A stretch of 6,483 nucleotides of DNA, from NCBI GenBank assembly GCA_937864935.1, contig CALMDN010000426.1, positions 1-6,483 on the forward strand, given 5' to 3'. Each line of letters starts with the position of its first letter. The first letter of the stretch is position 1. This DNA comes from an uncultured Bacteroidales bacterium (GTDB lineage Bacteria; Bacteroidota; Bacteroidia; Bacteroidales; Lentimicrobiaceae). The notes beneath the pieces are model-generated. The model did not search any database, was not told the DNA's origin, and saw only the letters and a list, made by a program, of their open reading frames with translations. Below are positions 5,768-6,483 of this stretch, piece by piece. Position numbers and translations under genes: made by a program.

Positions 5768-6483
5768 ATGAAGAAGATCCTTTTTGCAGTGTTTTCAGTT
5801 TCTCTGACATTCTTTGCCTGCACCAAAGACGACTCCGTCAGCAGCACTTCCTACGAAGAAGTATCCCTTGCTTCTGTTCCTTCAACTGTTTCGTTGTACA
5901 TCGATGAAAACTACCCTGATGCTTCTGTAAGCACTGTATATAAACTGTATAACAGCGACACGGTGTATGCAGTTGTTCTCAACACCAGCGAGCTGCTGGC
6001 TTTTAATGGCAATGGCAGGCCTTTCGGCGACGGAATTCCGGGCTTGCTGTGTGACTCAACCGGTGGATTTCTGAACGATTCAACCGGGCATCATGGTCAT
6101 CACGGTGGCGGACACCATGGCGGTAGTCACCATGGCGGTGGACACCATAGCGGTGTGCCGGTTGATTCAATCCCCGAAGCCATCACAGCATGGGTTACAG
6201 CGAATTACAGCGGCTATACCATCCACCATGCCTGGAACGACACCCTCTGCCAGTTTGGAACAGTATATGAAGTCATGATCGATTCTGCACGCAGGGAACA
6301 TGAAAAATTAATTTTCAGTATCGATGGAAATTTCCTGGCCACTGCCAGCCGCACCGCTTACAACGACCTGCCCGATATTGTGAAGGCCGCCGTAGAATCA
6401 GGCTTTGCCGGATATGAACCCAGACAGAAGGCGGAACAGTTTATCCTGGCCGACGGAACGAAACAGTATAAGGTTTTCCTGAT
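5768..6483 (+). CDS. Probable surface-exposed lipoprotein with PepSY-like repeats and a Gly/His-rich linker (3' end outside window)
   Basis: The frame stays open from ATG 5768 to the window edge, giving 238 visible residues. Residues 1-18 are a lipoprotein signal peptide: KK, a hydrophobic core, then FFAC with C18 as the predicted lipidated cysteine. T-K-D-D follows, matching the K(D/E)2 lipoprotein export signal that sends Bacteroidota lipoproteins to the outer face of the outer membrane. Three related modules follow: about 37-86 (VPSTVSLYIDENYPDA to FNGNGRPF), 135-190 (IPEAITAWVTANY to FSIDGNFL) and 201 onward (LPDIVKAAVESGFAGY to QYKVFL). Each has the P-x-x-[VI] helix, aromatic turn, paired strands pattern of the PepSY-like/BLIP-like family. 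Between modules 1 and 2, residues 108-129 hold five His-His pairs spaced mostly by Gly triplets. The gene is divergent from the ECF sigma operon across 140 bases. Metal binding and a role as partner or target of that system are inferences. No enzymatic function is apparent. Confidence 0.82.
   Translation, partial: MKKILFAVFSVSLTFFACTKDDSVSSTSYEEVSLASVPSTVSLYIDENYPDASVSTVYKLYNSDTVYAVVLNTSELLAFNGNGRPFGDGIPGLLCDSTGGFLNDSTGHHGHHGGGHHGGSHHGGGHHSGVPVDSIPEAITAWVTANYSGYTIHHAWNDTLCQFGTVYEVMIDSARREHEKLIFSIDGNFLATASRTAYNDLPDIVKAAVESGFAGYEPRQKAEQFILADGTKQYKVFL
6104..6148 (+). repeat. Three 15-base in-frame tandem repeats encoding GG(G/S)HH
   Basis: Units 6104-6118, 6119-6133 and 6134-6148 each encode Gly-Gly-(Gly or Ser)-His-His, and two further His-His pairs lie just upstream (6089-6094 and 6098-6103). 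The units differ mostly at third codon positions (GGT/GGC, GGA/AGT) but keep CACCAT intact. This suggests expansion by slippage or unequal crossover followed by drift that preserved the protein pattern. Confidence 0.8.

Noticed and set aside
6089..6151. Artificial His-tag or vector sequence
   Set aside because: The His pairs are separated by Gly/Ser and flanked by natural PepSY-like modules with the same codon style; there is no run of six His codons or vector context.
6093..6278. 61-residue plus-strand frame within the lipoprotein gene
   Set aside because: It is out of frame with the lipoprotein and its repetitive start (VADTMAVVTMAVDTIAV) is just the 15-base His repeat read in another frame.

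Overview
This 6.5 kb window looks like chromosomal DNA of a member of the Bacteroidota. The evidence is a type IX secretion (T9SS) C-terminal sorting domain, two exact TAnnTTTG -7 promoter boxes (the Bacteroidota sigma-A type), AT-rich leaders without strong Shine-Dalgarno sequences, a lipoprotein with a Bacteroidota-style surface-export signal, and an ECF sigma factor paired with an anti-sigma protein that appears to end in an outer-membrane barrel. I cannot place it at genus level. No tRNA, rRNA, insertion sequence or CRISPR array is visible.

Layout, left to right: (1) the 3' end of a T9SS-secreted protein (1-645, +). (2) A gap of about 290 bases with three inverted repeats, one of them a plausible terminator, ending in a -7 box (646-939). 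(3) A 70-residue YbcJ-like S4 RNA-binding protein (940-1152, +). (4) A good promoter followed by a two-gene operon: a BASS-family (bile acid:Na+ symporter) transporter (1267-2217, +) and, 11 bases on, a long PlsC-type acyltransferase with C-terminal membrane segments (2229-3572, +). (5) A 50-base convergent gap. (6) On the minus strand, an ECF sigma factor gene (5627 to 5007) whose 3' end overlaps by 20 bases a 467-residue protein (5026 to 3623). That protein has a short cytoplasmic N-terminus, one transmembrane helix, about 195 residues of low-complexity linker and a C-terminal beta-barrel. (7) A 140-base divergent promoter region. (8) A lipoprotein with PepSY-like repeats split by a Gly/His-rich linker (5768 to beyond 6483, +), which runs off the end of the window.

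The most interesting part is 3623-6483. The sigma factor and the inner-membrane-to-outer-membrane protein match the architecture of the dual-membrane-spanning anti-sigma factors (Dma) described in Bacteroides thetaiotaomicron. In that arrangement an outer-membrane barrel is tied directly to a cytoplasmic anti-sigma domain, so the state of the cell surface could be passed to transcription by one polypeptide. Here a divergent, probably surface-exposed lipoprotein with ten histidines in paired repeats sits next to it, and the barrel's longest predicted outer loop carries its own His-Asp-His-His cluster. I infer, without proof, a surface-sensing circuit that may involve a metal or a lipoprotein-barrel contact.

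The rest (S4 protein, BASS transporter, acyltransferase) looks like ordinary housekeeping or metabolic content.
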